NCBI GenBank assembly: GCA_002441135.1
Contig: DJVJ01000051.1
Location: forward strand, 76,563-140,562
Source of the DNA: Caryophanales bacterium UBA6259
GTDB lineage: Bacteria > Bacillota > Bacilli > Tepidibacillales > Tepidibacillaceae
Length of the DNA: 64,000 bases
Direction of reading: 5' to 3'
Shown here piece by piece: positions 1 to 8,157 of the stretch. Position 1 is the stretch's first letter. Every line of letters starts with the position of its first letter. The translations under genes were made by a program, and so were the position numbers. Below the pieces are notes generated by a model that saw only the letters and a program-made list of their open reading frames with translations, had not been told where the DNA came from and ran no database searches.

Positions 1-49
1 TAAGGATTAATAGCGTGAATATTCTGTAAATTATGTGAGGATATACACA

Positions 50-367
50 ATGGTTAAAATGCGAAAAAAAGAGAAGTCTAAAAGGGGCAGCTTGGCAAAG
101 GATTCTAATCCTTCGTCTAATCCTAATTCAGGTCCTACTCCTGATCCTACTTCCTATCCTACCACAAATCCTTGGAAAGCAATGGGGTTGGTTGGGGTGA
201 TTGGAGTGGAATTAGCGGTGTTGGTGCTTGCGGGGATATGGCTTGGCAAAACAGTTGATTCCATCCTTCAAACCTCTCCTGTATTTATAATCATTGGTAT
301 TTTTTCTGGTTTTGCTGTTGGGATTTGGTCAATCATTAAGATTGTTAAGCCATTTCTAAAAGATTAA
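50..367 (+). CDS. atpZ: AtpZ/AtpI-family small membrane protein of the ATP synthase operon
   Basis: The protein has about 105 residues. A lysine-rich start and a Pro/Asn/Ser/Thr-rich stretch (about residues 18-42) precede two membrane segments (about 50-72 and 80-102), the second rich in Gly and Ile. Size, topology and position just before atpI fit AtpZ, a companion of AtpI thought to help c-ring assembly or Mg2+ handling. I chose ATG 50 rather than GTG 35 because a GTGAGGA ribosome site covers the GTG and sits about 8 bases from ATG 50. The proline-rich linker is unusual. The operon's promoter must lie mostly upstream of the window. Confidence 0.75.
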   Translation: MVKMRKKEKSKRGSLAKDSNPSSNPNSGPTPDPTSYPTTNPWKAMGLVGVIGVELAVLVLAGIWLGKTVDSILQTSPVFIIIGIFSGFAVGIWSIIKIVKPFLKD

Positions 368-419
368 GTATCTATTCACTTCAAGTGCAATACATAATTC
401 ATTAAACTAGGAGAATAAT

Positions 420-809
420 ATGATCTTTTTACCATCACCAGCAGAATATAAACAAAGAATTATTCGTCTAATCCGTTATACAGCCATAGCAGTGCTTGTT
501 TTTGCTATTGGTTTATTATCTCCCTATACATCATTTTTTTTAGGCCTAATTTTAGGTACTGTAGTAGGACTAGCTATTTTGCTTCATACCGCTTGGAAAG
601 TAAATAAGATTGCCGCCTTTGCAGCAGAAGGAAATAATAACCAAAGAAAACCTGCGTTTATAGGATTGACTACACGCTTTCTTCTTGCTTTACTATTAGT
701 GGCACTTGTTTATCAGTATCCTAATCAAGTAAATATAGTTTCCACTCTTATTGGTTTGTTTATTGCACAAACCATTTTAGTTGTGGATGGCATTATTCAT
801 AAAAACTAA
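420..809 (+). CDS. atpI: ATP synthase subunit I (AtpI)
   Basis: This is a 129-residue, four-helix membrane protein directly upstream of atpB. Hydrophobic segments lie at about residues 15-35, 38-56, 80-98 and 105-125. A GGAGAATAAT ribosome site precedes the ATG. Length, topology and position match AtpI, a non-structural protein that assists c-ring assembly and is poorly conserved in sequence. The call therefore rests on topology and operon position more than on motifs. Confidence 0.8.
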   Translation: MIFLPSPAEYKQRIIRLIRYTAIAVLVFAIGLLSPYTSFFLGLILGTVVGLAILLHTAWKVNKIAAFAAEGNNNQRKPAFIGLTTRFLLALLLVALVYQYPNQVNIVSTLIGLFIAQTILVVDGIIHKN

Positions 810-844
810 GAAGGTATCCTCTACAAAGAAAGGGGTGAGAATCG

Positions 845-1633
845 TTGGGTCACTTACCACCAGTCTGGACGCCTGAATGGCTACCTTGGTTTCAAATTAA
901 TCTATCAACTACATTAATGACCATTGTTACATCGATCATCGTACTTATTATTGCAATCGCAGCAACAAGGAGTTTAACTTCCGGTGTTCCAAAAGGTATG
1001 CAAAACTTTCTTGAATGGGTTGTTGATTTTGTTCATGGAATTATTGGTAGTACAATGGATTTGAAAAAAGGAGCAGTCTTTATCCATTTGGGGCTAACAC
1101 TAATATTGTTTATTTTTATTGGAAACCTTCTAGGTTTACCGATGAACTTTATTACTATTCATGAAGAGCCATTCACATTCCTTGGTCAAGAAATCGTTAC
1201 AGAACAAATGATTCATGAGTCAGAAGTGGAGCATAATGGCCACCAAGTTGTTGAACTAGCATGGTGGAAATCTCCAACAGCAGATGCTAGTGTAACGCTA
1301 GCTATGTCATTGACTATCGTACTTTTAACGCATATCTTTAGCGTGAAGTACCTTGGTATCAAAACGTATATCAAACACTATTTTGAACCAAGTCCATTAT
1401 TCTTCCCACTTCATTTAATTGAAGAATTTGCAAAAACATTAACATTAGGCTTCCGTCTTTTCGGTAACATATTTGCCGGTGAGATTTTGATTGCTGTTAT
1501 TTTGTTAATGGGCTTTGCAGGTATCGTTCCATTAATGGTATGGCAAGGATTTAGTATTTTCGTAGGTGCAATTCAGGCTTATGTATTTACTATTTTAAGT
1601 ATGGTGTATATCTCTCAAAAGATTCAACACTAA
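845..1633 (+). CDS. atpB: ATP synthase subunit a (Fo)
   Basis: This 262-residue membrane subunit forms the two proton half-channels against the c-ring. The hallmark helix is present as EEFAKTLTLGFRLFGNIFAG, with the essential arginine at position 204 in GFRLFGN. The usual last helix (QAYVFTILSMVYI) is also complete. Initiation is at TTG 845 behind AAAGGGGTGAG. An acidic/His-rich loop at about residues 105-135 faces the outside. The gene is followed directly by atpE in the standard order. Confidence 0.97.
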   Translation: MGHLPPVWTPEWLPWFQINLSTTLMTIVTSIIVLIIAIAATRSLTSGVPKGMQNFLEWVVDFVHGIIGSTMDLKKGAVFIHLGLTLILFIFIGNLLGLPMNFITIHEEPFTFLGQEIVTEQMIHESEVEHNGHQVVELAWWKSPTADASVTLAMSLTIVLLTHIFSVKYLGIKTYIKHYFEPSPLFFPLHLIEEFAKTLTLGFRLFGNIFAGEILIAVILLMGFAGIVPLMVWQGFSIFVGAIQAYVFTILSMVYISQKIQH

Positions 1634-1711
1634 ACATGGTTTTTGAAAGTTTTTTAAAAACTTTCCAATAATAAAAAAAGAAAATGTAATTATTAAAGGA
1701 GGAAATTTGTA

Positions 1712-1927
1712 ATGGAAATTTTAGCAGCAGCAATCGCTATTGGTTTAGCAGCTTTAGGAGCAAGTATTGGAAACGCTTGGGTTATTCAACGTACATCAGA
1801 GGGTATCGCTCGTCAACCAGAAGCTCGTAGCTACTTACAAACAACAATGTTTATCGGTGTAGGTTTAATCGAGGCATTACCTATTATCGTAGCAGTGTTC
1901 TCATTCATCATTCTATTTACAAAATAG
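1712..1927 (+). CDS. atpE: ATP synthase subunit c (proteolipid ring)
   Basis: This 71-residue two-helix hairpin forms the rotor ring. The proton-carrying glutamate is Glu54 in GLIEALPII. The residue after it is Ala rather than Ser or Thr, which argues for H+ over Na+ coupling. The polar loop RQPEA is intact. Helix 1 reads GLAALGASIGNA, so three glycines of the B. subtilis-type Gly motif are replaced by Ala, Ser and Ala. The ribosome site AAAGGAGGAAA is the strongest in the operon, fitting the need for several c copies per complex. A hairpin follows the gene. Confidence 0.97.
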   Translation: MEILAAAIAIGLAALGASIGNAWVIQRTSEGIARQPEARSYLQTTMFIGVGLIEALPIIVAVFSFIILFTK

Positions 1928-1955
1928 TTTAGCTTAAGGTTTAATACAATATTGT

Positions 1956-1981
1956 GGCAGGGGATGAAGAGCATCCCTGCC
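1956..1981 (+). other. Intercistronic hairpin between atpE and atpF
   Basis: GGCAGGGGATG pairs with CATCCCTGCC around the loop AAGAG, with one bulged G. TTCGTTTTG follows, a weak U-rich tail. It sits in the roughly 110-base gap between atpE and atpF, the largest gap inside the atp operon. It could be a partial terminator or a 3'-end stabiliser that raises atpE mRNA over the distal genes; that role is inference. Confidence 0.6.
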
Positions 1982-2045
1982 TTCGTTTTGCAATTATTAT
2001 AATATCCAAGTTCTTGTTTTTCTCAGCAAGAAGGGAGTGAATCTA

Positions 2046-2531
2046 GTGTCAATCTATTTGGGTAGTTTTATCATACAAATCCTTGCTTTTGGAATTTTGT
2101 ATTGGTTACTAAAAAAATATGCGTTTGGACCATTACTAAGCGTAATGCAAAAGCGTCAAGAAAGTATTGAAAATCAAATTCAAACGGCAGAGAAAAACCG
2201 TGTGGATGCAGAGCAATACTTAAAAGAACAAAAGGAAGCGATTCAAGCTGCCCGTCAAGAAGCACAGCAAATCGTAGAAAATGCCAAAACTTCTAGTAAA
2301 AAAGAAGCAGAGGAAATCGTTCGCAGTGCTCGTGATGAAGCTGAACGTTTAAAAGAGCAAGCAGTACAACAAATTAAGCATGAAACAGATCAAGCAATAG
2401 CTAAATTACGTGAGCAAGTAGGTTCCTTGTCAGTTATCTTAGCTTCTAAGATTATTGAAAAAGAGCTAGATGAAAAAGCGCAATCTCAATTAATTGAGGA
2501 CTTCATGAAAGAAGTAGGGGATCGCTTATGA
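2046..2531 (+). CDS. atpF: ATP synthase subunit b (peripheral stalk)
   Basis: A single N-terminal membrane helix (about residues 3-24) is followed by a long charged coiled coil rich in Glu, Lys, Gln and Ala, as in the b-subunit stalk that holds F1 against rotation. I prefer GTG 2046, giving 161 residues, over GTG 2037, because the AAGGGA ribosome site abuts GTG 2037 but lies 9 bases from 2046. The stop overlaps the start of atpH in ATGA, implying coupled translation. Confidence 0.95.
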   Translation: MSIYLGSFIIQILAFGILYWLLKKYAFGPLLSVMQKRQESIENQIQTAEKNRVDAEQYLKEQKEAIQAARQEAQQIVENAKTSSKKEAEEIVRSARDEAERLKEQAVQQIKHETDQAIAKLREQVGSLSVILASKIIEKELDEKAQSQLIEDFMKEVGDRL

Positions 2532-3073
2532 TCGCAGGACAAGTAGCGAAGCGATACTCTCAAGCCTTGTTTGAAGTAGCGAAAGAACAAAACTTGCTTG
2601 ATCAAGTAGAAAATGATCTGAAGCTGTTTGTTGAGACTTTAAAAAACACAGAAGAATTTCAAATCTTTTTAACACATCCTCAAATTGGTGGAGAAGTAAA
2701 AAAGAATATGGTAAGCAACATTTTTGCGGATTCTATTTCTTGGGTTGCAAAGAATTTCTTACAGGTTCTTATTGACGGCGGTCGTGAGAATACGGTTGAA
2801 GAGATTCTACAGGGTTATAGTAAGCTAGCAAATGAAGCAAGAGGAGTTGCTGCATTAACTGCAATCTCCGCAAAGCCTCTAACTGAAGAGGAAAAGCAAC
2901 AACTAGAACAGCTATACAAGCAACGTTTAAATAAAGTGGTTAAGCTAGAAAATGTAGTTGATCCTACAATTCTAGGTGGATTAATCGTTAGAATTGGAGA
3001 CCGTGTTTATGACGGTAGCCTAATCAAGAAACTAAAAACCGTTAAGAAAAGCCTCGTAGCATCGCGAGTTTAA
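2528..3073 (+). CDS. atpH: ATP synthase subunit delta (OSCP)
   Basis: This 181-residue soluble subunit joins the F1 head to the b stalk. Its start (AGQVAKRYSQALFEVA) and its C-terminal signature (LGGLIVRIGDRVYDGS) are both typical of the family. It overlaps atpF by four bases and precedes atpA. Length is normal. Confidence 0.96.
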   Translation: MIAGQVAKRYSQALFEVAKEQNLLDQVENDLKLFVETLKNTEEFQIFLTHPQIGGEVKKNMVSNIFADSISWVAKNFLQVLIDGGRENTVEEILQGYSKLANEARGVAALTAISAKPLTEEEKQQLEQLYKQRLNKVVKLENVVDPTILGGLIVRIGDRVYDGSLIKKLKTVKKSLVASRV

Positions 3074-3091
3074 AGATAGGGGTGGAAAAAA

Positions 3092-4606
3092 TTGAGTATC
3101 AAACCTGAAGAGATCAGCTCGCTGATTAAAAAACAAATCGAGTCATATCAATCAGAAATCGAAGTGGCAGATGTTGGTACAGTAATCCAAGTTGGTGACG
3201 GTATCGCTCGTGTTCACGGTTTAGAAAAAGCGATGTCTGGTGAATTATTAGAGTTCTCTAATGGCGTTATGGGTATGGCTCTTAACCTAGAAGAACATAA
3301 CGTGGGTGTTGTTATCTTAGGTCCATATACCGAAATCCGTGAAGGAGATACGGTTAAACGTACCGGTCGTATTATGGAGGTACCAGTTGGTCCAGAACTA
3401 CTAGGTCGTGTAGTAAATCCACTAGGTCAGCCTTTAGATGGATTAGGCCCTGTAGCAACAAAGGAATATCGTGCAATCGAATCTAATGCACCTGGTGTAA
3501 TTGATCGTAAATCCGTTCATGAGCCAATGCAGACAGGTCTTAAAGCGATTGATTCCATGGTACCAATTGGCCGTGGTCAGCGTGAGTTAATCATTGGTGA
3601 CCGTCAAACAGGTAAAACAGCAATTGCTATTGATACTATCATCAACCAAAAAGGTCAAGATGTAATGTGTATCTATGTAGCTATTGGTCAAAAGCAATCC
3701 ACTGTAGCGGGCGTAGTTGAAAAATTACGTAAGCACGGTGCAATGGATTATACCATCGTTGTAACAGCAAGTGCATCTGATCCAGCTCCATTATTATACC
3801 TAGCTCCTTATGCAGGTGTATCTATGGGTGAGTACTTCATGTACAATGGCAAGCATGCTCTTGTAATTTATGATGACCTTTCCAAGCAAGCAGCAGCATA
3901 TCGTGAGCTTTCCTTGCTATTACGCCGTCCACCAGGTCGTGAGGCGTTCCCTGGAGACGTATTCTATCTACATTCCCGCTTACTTGAGCGTGCAGCAAAA
4001 TTAAGCGACAAATTAGGTGGAGGCTCCTTAACAGCACTTCCATTTATTGAAACACAAGCAGGTGACGTTTCCGCTTATATTCCTACAAACGTTATCTCCA
4101 TTACTGATGGACAGATCTTCCTAGAGTCTGACTTGTTCTACTCTGGTATGCGTCCAGCGGTATCTGTAGGTTTATCCGTATCTCGTGTAGGTGGTAGCGC
4201 ACAGATTAAAGCAATGAAAAAGGTTGCTGGTACACTACGTCTTGACCTTGCTCAATATCGTGAGCTTGCAGCGTTTGCGCAGTTTGGTTCTGACTTAGAT
4301 AAAGCAACTCAAGCGAGATTAACTCGAGGCGAAAGAACGATGGAAATCCTTAAACAGGATGAAAATCAACCAATGCCTGTAGAAAAACAAGTAATTTCTA
4401 TTTATACAGCGATTAAAGGCTTCCTTGATGATGTATCAATTGAGGATGTTAAACGCTTTGAAAAAGAATTACTTGCTTACATGGGTGAAAAGCATGGAGA
4501 AATCTATCAAACCATCCGTGAAACAAAAGATCTTTCCAAGGAAACTGAAGAGAAACTAAATAAAGCGATTGATGGCTTTAAAGCAATCTTTGTTCCTTCT
4601 AAATAA
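3092..4606 (+). CDS. atpA: ATP synthase subunit alpha
   Basis: This 504-residue non-catalytic nucleotide-binding subunit of the F1 hexamer carries an intact P-loop (GDRQTGKTAIA). The family signature PAVSVGLSVSRVGGSAQ around residues 352-368 holds the arginine finger. Start is TTG 3092 with GGGGTGG upstream. The N-terminus (EEISSLIKKQIESY) and length are normal for Bacillales. Confidence 0.98.
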   Translation: MSIKPEEISSLIKKQIESYQSEIEVADVGTVIQVGDGIARVHGLEKAMSGELLEFSNGVMGMALNLEEHNVGVVILGPYTEIREGDTVKRTGRIMEVPVGPELLGRVVNPLGQPLDGLGPVATKEYRAIESNAPGVIDRKSVHEPMQTGLKAIDSMVPIGRGQRELIIGDRQTGKTAIAIDTIINQKGQDVMCIYVAIGQKQSTVAGVVEKLRKHGAMDYTIVVTASASDPAPLLYLAPYAGVSMGEYFMYNGKHALVIYDDLSKQAAAYRELSLLLRRPPGREAFPGDVFYLHSRLLERAAKLSDKLGGGSLTALPFIETQAGDVSAYIPTNVISITDGQIFLESDLFYSGMRPAVSVGLSVSRVGGSAQIKAMKKVAGTLRLDLAQYRELAAFAQFGSDLDKATQARLTRGERTMEILKQDENQPMPVEKQVISIYTAIKGFLDDVSIEDVKRFEKELLAYMGEKHGEIYQTIRETKDLSKETEEKLNKAIDGFKAIFVPSK

Positions 4607-4673
4607 TAATTACACCAAATAAAGGGCTTTGCCTTGTTGGCTAAGTCAAGCTTTTCAAAAGGTGGTGAAGGCA

Positions 4674-5543
4674 TTGCAAGGAGTTCGTGATATAAAACGT
4701 CGAATTAAGAGCGTTCAAAACACCAAACAGATTACAAAAGCGATGAAAATGGTGGCAGCAGCAAAGCTTCGTCGTGCACAGGAGCGTGCTGAGGCATCAA
4801 AACCATACACAGAAAAAATTAAAGAAGTTATTTCTTCTATTGCAAAAGGCATTGATGATGTAAATCACCCTATGCTAGAAGTGCGTCCAGTAAAGAAAAC
4901 AGGTTATATTGTTATCACAGCGGATAAAGGATTAGCTGGCGGATATAACGCCAATATCCTTCGTCTTGTAGCAAAAACCTTAAAGGAACGTCACCAAAGT
5001 GCAGATGAATATGTTATTTTTGCAGTTGGAAGAAAAGGAAGAGACTTCTTTAAGAAACGTGATTATCCGTTAATCGGGGAAATCATTGGCTTGTCTGATA
5101 CACCAACCTTTGCTGATATTAAACAAATCGCAAAAACCGCTGTTTCTATGTATGGCGATGGAATTTATGATGAGCTATACCTTGTTTATAATGAATTCCA
5201 AAGTGCTATTTCTCAGGTTCCAACTGAGAAAAAGGTATTACCTCTTGCAAACCTAACAGAGAGTGAAGAGGGACAGCCTGCAGGAAATAATGATTACGAT
5301 TTTGAACCATCAGCAGAGCAAGTGTTAAATGTACTATTGCCACGATATGCTGAAACCATCATATACAATGCTGTATTAAATGCGAAGGCTAGTGAGCATG
5401 GTGCAAGAATGACTGCCATGGGTAGTGCGACTGATAATGCTGACGAGGTAATTGGAGTTCTTACTCTAACCTATAACCGTGCAAGACAATCAAGCATTAC
5501 TCAGGAAATCTCTGAAATTGTTGCTGGTGCTAACGCTTTATAA
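4674..5543 (+). CDS. atpG: ATP synthase subunit gamma (central shaft)
   Basis: The gamma subunit rotates inside the alpha/beta hexamer. The classic N-terminal helix (GVRDIKRRIKSVQNTKQI, then TKAMKMVAAAKLRRAQ) and the C-terminal helix (NRARQSSITQEISEIVAGA) are both present. I place the start at TTG 4674, giving 289 residues, because homologues begin just before this helix and AAAGGTGGTG sits upstream. A longer open frame from 4629 adds 15 residues with no family resemblance. Confidence 0.96.
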   Translation: MQGVRDIKRRIKSVQNTKQITKAMKMVAAAKLRRAQERAEASKPYTEKIKEVISSIAKGIDDVNHPMLEVRPVKKTGYIVITADKGLAGGYNANILRLVAKTLKERHQSADEYVIFAVGRKGRDFFKKRDYPLIGEIIGLSDTPTFADIKQIAKTAVSMYGDGIYDELYLVYNEFQSAISQVPTEKKVLPLANLTESEEGQPAGNNDYDFEPSAEQVLNVLLPRYAETIIYNAVLNAKASEHGARMTAMGSATDNADEVIGVLTLTYNRARQSSITQEISEIVAGANAL

Positions 5544-5594
5544 TAGGACAAGATAAAAAGTATCGGTTATTCTGAAAAGTTAGGAGGTTCACCG

Positions 5595-7001
5595 ATGAAC
5601 AAAGGGCAAGTAGTTCAGGTAATGGGTCCAGTAGTAGATATTGAATTCGAACGCGGATCACTTCCTGAAATATATAATGCGATAAAGATTGAATATAAGG
5701 CTCAAACCTCTGGTGAAAGAGATATTAACCTTATAGCTGAGGCTTCCCTTCATTTAGGAGACAATATCGTTCGTTGTGTTGCGATGTCATCCACTGACGG
5801 TATTGTAAGAGGAATGGAAGCTGTAGATACAGGTAAGCCAATTGCTGTTCCAGTAGGACGTGCAACTTTAGGTCGCGTATTTAACGTATTAGGCCATGCG
5901 ATCGATGAAAAGGAAGAGGTTAATGCAGAGGAATACCATTCCATTCATCGTCCTGCACCAAACTTTGATGAACTATCTACTGCTGATGAAATCCTAGAAA
6001 CAGGTATTAAAGTAGTAGATTTGCTAGCACCATATGCCAAGGGTGGTAAAATCGGACTATTTGGTGGTGCGGGTGTAGGTAAAACAGTATTAATCCAAGA
6101 ATTAATTAACAACATTGCACAAGAGCACGGTGGATTATCTGTATTTGCTGGTGTAGGTGAGAGAACTCGTGAGGGTAATGACCTATATCATGAAATGACA
6201 GATTCCGGTGTTATTAGTAAAACTGCGATGGTATTCGGTCAAATGAACGAGCCACCAGGAGCACGTCTTCGTGTTGCTCTAACAGGACTAACCATGGCGG
6301 AGTATTTCCGTGATCGTGAAGGACAAGACGTTTTATTGTTCGTTGATAACATTTTCCGATTTACACAAGCAGGTTCTGAGGTTTCCGCGCTATTAGGCCG
6401 TATGCCATCTGCCGTAGGTTATCAGCCAACATTAGCAACTGAGATGGGCCAATTGCAGGAGCGTATAACTTCTACTAAGAAAGGTTCAGTAACATCTATC
6501 CAGGCGATTTACGTACCTGCGGATGACTACACTGACCCAGCTCCAGCAACAACATTTGCTCACTTAGATGCGACAACAAACCTTGACCGTAAAATTGCGG
6601 AGCTTGGTATCTACCCAGCAGTAGACCCATTAGGATCTACTTCTCGTATTCTTTCTCCTGCAGTAGTTGGAGAAGAGCATTATCAAGTAGCTCGTGGAGT
6701 TCAGATTATTCTACAACGTTATAAAGAGCTTCAAGATATTATTGCGATTTTAGGTATGGATGAGCTATCTGATGAAGATAAGTTAACTGTTACCCGTGCA
6801 CGTAAGATACAACGTTTCTTATCCCAGCCTTTCCACGTTGCGGAGCAGTTTACTGGCTTCCCTGGAAAATACGTACCTGTAAAAGAAACAGTTCGTGGCT
6901 TTAAAGAAATACTAGAAGGTAAGCATGATGACTTACCAGAGTCAGCCTTCATGTATGTTGGAACCATTGAAGAAGCAGTAGAAAAAGCGAAAAAGATGTA
7001 G
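5595..7001 (+). CDS. atpD: ATP synthase subunit beta (catalytic)
   Basis: This 468-residue catalytic subunit of F1 has the P-loop GGAGVGKTVLI, the catalytic glutamate in GVGERTREGNDLY and the DELSDED motif near the C-terminus. TAGGAGG precedes the ATG. Full length and uninterrupted. Confidence 0.99.
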   Translation: MNKGQVVQVMGPVVDIEFERGSLPEIYNAIKIEYKAQTSGERDINLIAEASLHLGDNIVRCVAMSSTDGIVRGMEAVDTGKPIAVPVGRATLGRVFNVLGHAIDEKEEVNAEEYHSIHRPAPNFDELSTADEILETGIKVVDLLAPYAKGGKIGLFGGAGVGKTVLIQELINNIAQEHGGLSVFAGVGERTREGNDLYHEMTDSGVISKTAMVFGQMNEPPGARLRVALTGLTMAEYFRDREGQDVLLFVDNIFRFTQAGSEVSALLGRMPSAVGYQPTLATEMGQLQERITSTKKGSVTSIQAIYVPADDYTDPAPATTFAHLDATTNLDRKIAELGIYPAVDPLGSTSRILSPAVVGEEHYQVARGVQIILQRYKELQDIIAILGMDELSDEDKLTVTRARKIQRFLSQPFHVAEQFTGFPGKYVPVKETVRGFKEILEGKHDDLPESAFMYVGTIEEAVEKAKKM

Positions 7002-7029
7002 TATCCCCTGACGAAGGGAAGGATAAACA

Positions 7030-7437
7030 ATGAGTACATTTCGTTTAGAAATTGTTACCCCGGAACGCAAAGTGTATAGTGAAGAGGTAGAAATGGTAAT
7101 TGCTCGTGGAGAGCTTGGAGAGATTGGTATTTTACCAAATCACGCTCCATTTGTAACTCCATTAGTCGTTTCTGCTTTAAGAATTAAAAAGAATGGAAGC
7201 GAAACTCTAATTGCCATCAGTGGTGGTTTTATGGAAGTAAACCAAAACAAAGTGGTAATTCTTGCGGAGACAGCAGAGCTTCCACAAGAAATTGATGTTG
7301 ATCGTGCTGCAGCAGCGAAAGAAAGAGCTGAACAGCGATTAGCAAAATCCGGAGCAGCTGATTTGGACTTCAAGCGTGCTCAGTTTGCGCTACAACGTGC
7401 CCTTAATCGTATCCAAGTAGCAAAAGTGAAGAAATAA
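7030..7437 (+). CDS. atpC: ATP synthase subunit epsilon
   Basis: The 135-residue epsilon subunit has an N-terminal beta barrel (LEIVTPERKVYSEEVEMV, GELGEIGILPNHAPF) and a C-terminal helical hairpin (about residues 88-133, Ala/Arg/Glu-rich) that in the family inhibits ATP hydrolysis. It is the last gene of the operon; a strong terminator begins 11 bases after the stop. Confidence 0.97.
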   Translation: MSTFRLEIVTPERKVYSEEVEMVIARGELGEIGILPNHAPFVTPLVVSALRIKKNGSETLIAISGGFMEVNQNKVVILAETAELPQEIDVDRAAAAKERAEQRLAKSGAADLDFKRAQFALQRALNRIQVAKVKK

Positions 7438-7448
7438 GGATTAGTAAA

Positions 7449-7500
7449 AGTGAAGATCAGTTCTCGTTCAGTAAGGAGAACTGATTTTTCACTATTTTTT
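7449..7500 (+). terminator. Intrinsic terminator of the atp operon
   Basis: A long stem is formed by ATCAGTTCTC and GAGAACTGAT, extended outside by AGTGAA and TTCACT. The loop is GTTCAGTAAG. A T6 run ends the element. It separates atp from nuo transcription. Confidence 0.9.
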
Positions 7501-7547
7501 AGATTTTCTATTTTACACTATCTTGTTATTACTCCTATTCCTTAAAT

Positions 7548-7565
7548 TTGTGATTTATTACACAA
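7548..7565 (+). promoter_or_regulatory. Rex/Fnr-like redox operator candidate upstream of nuo
   Basis: The sequence TTGTGATTTATTACACAA is an 18-base near-palindrome, extended to ATTTGTG...CACAAAT at 7546-7567. It resembles the Rex operator (TTGTGA-N6-TCACAA) and also the Bacillus Fnr box (TGTGA-N6-TCACA), with one mismatch in the right arm. It sits about 160 bases before the best nuo promoter. Whether either protein binds is inference. Confidence 0.5.
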
Positions 7566-7699
7566 ATAAATTACAAAAACTCCTAGGAAAAAAAGACAAG
7601 ATTTAGTATTATAGAATATGGTAATAATACTATGTTCAATGAGTTTCAATATTTATAATATTCTGACTTTTTGACATAGGAAACATAGCAAGTGCTCAT

Positions 7700-7729
7700 T
7701 CGACACCTAAAGGTTAAGTTTGATATAAT
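7700..7729 (+). promoter_or_regulatory. Sigma-A promoter of the nuo operon
   Basis: The -35 is TCGACA (7700-7705), the spacer 18 bases, and the -10 TATAAT (7724-7729), extended by TG one base upstream. An 8-base inverted repeat, ACACCTAA (7704-7711) and TTAGGTGT (7732-7739), brackets the -10 and could be an operator. The start of nuoA lies about 56 bases downstream. Confidence 0.7.
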
Positions 7730-7785
7730 CGTTAGGTGTACAAGTGTGCAATCCAAAACTTTATCTTAGATGGAGGGAAGTGTGC

Positions 7786-8157
7786 ATGGATTACATTTAC
7801 AGCAATAGCTACACTGTAATCACGATTTTCCTTCTGTTGGGTATCATACTGCCGTTAGCGACGGTTTGGGGAGTAGGTCTAATTTTAAGACCTAAAAATC
7901 CGGCGCCAGAAAAACTAACGACATATGAGAGTGGTCTAGAACCAACAGGGGATGCTATGGTCCAATTTAACGTCCGTTATTACATCTTTGCCTTATTATT
8001 CGTTGTATTTGACGTTGAAACAGTATTTTTATACCCATGGGCTGTAGCATTTGATGAACTAGGACTTTTCTCACTAATTGAAATGTCTATCTTTATTTTC
8101 ATGTTAGTGGTAGGTCTTGTATATGCTTGGAAGAAGAAGGTGTTAAGATGGGAGTAA
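7786..8157 (+). CDS. nuoA: NADH-quinone oxidoreductase-like subunit A
   Basis: NuoA is a 123-residue, three-helix membrane subunit of complex I. The conserved segment FNVRYYIFALLFVVFDVE followed by TVFLYPWA is intact. I chose ATG 7786 over an upstream in-frame start at 7744 because GGAGGGAAG lies 7 bases before it and family members start here. It is the first gene of the nuo operon and overlaps nuoB by 10 bases. Confidence 0.95.
   Translation: MDYIYSNSYTVITIFLLLGIILPLATVWGVGLILRPKNPAPEKLTTYESGLEPTGDAMVQFNVRYYIFALLFVVFDVETVFLYPWAVAFDELGLFSLIEMSIFIFMLVVGLVYAWKKKVLRWE

Noticed and set aside
4629..4673. 15-residue N-terminal extension of atpG
   Set aside because: No similarity to gamma subunits; TTG 4674 matches the family start and has its own ribosome site.
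7671..7676. Perfect TTGACA as the -35 of the nuo promoter
   Set aside because: No -10 box lies 16-18 bases downstream; the TATAAT at 7724 is too far away and pairs better with TCGACA at 7700.
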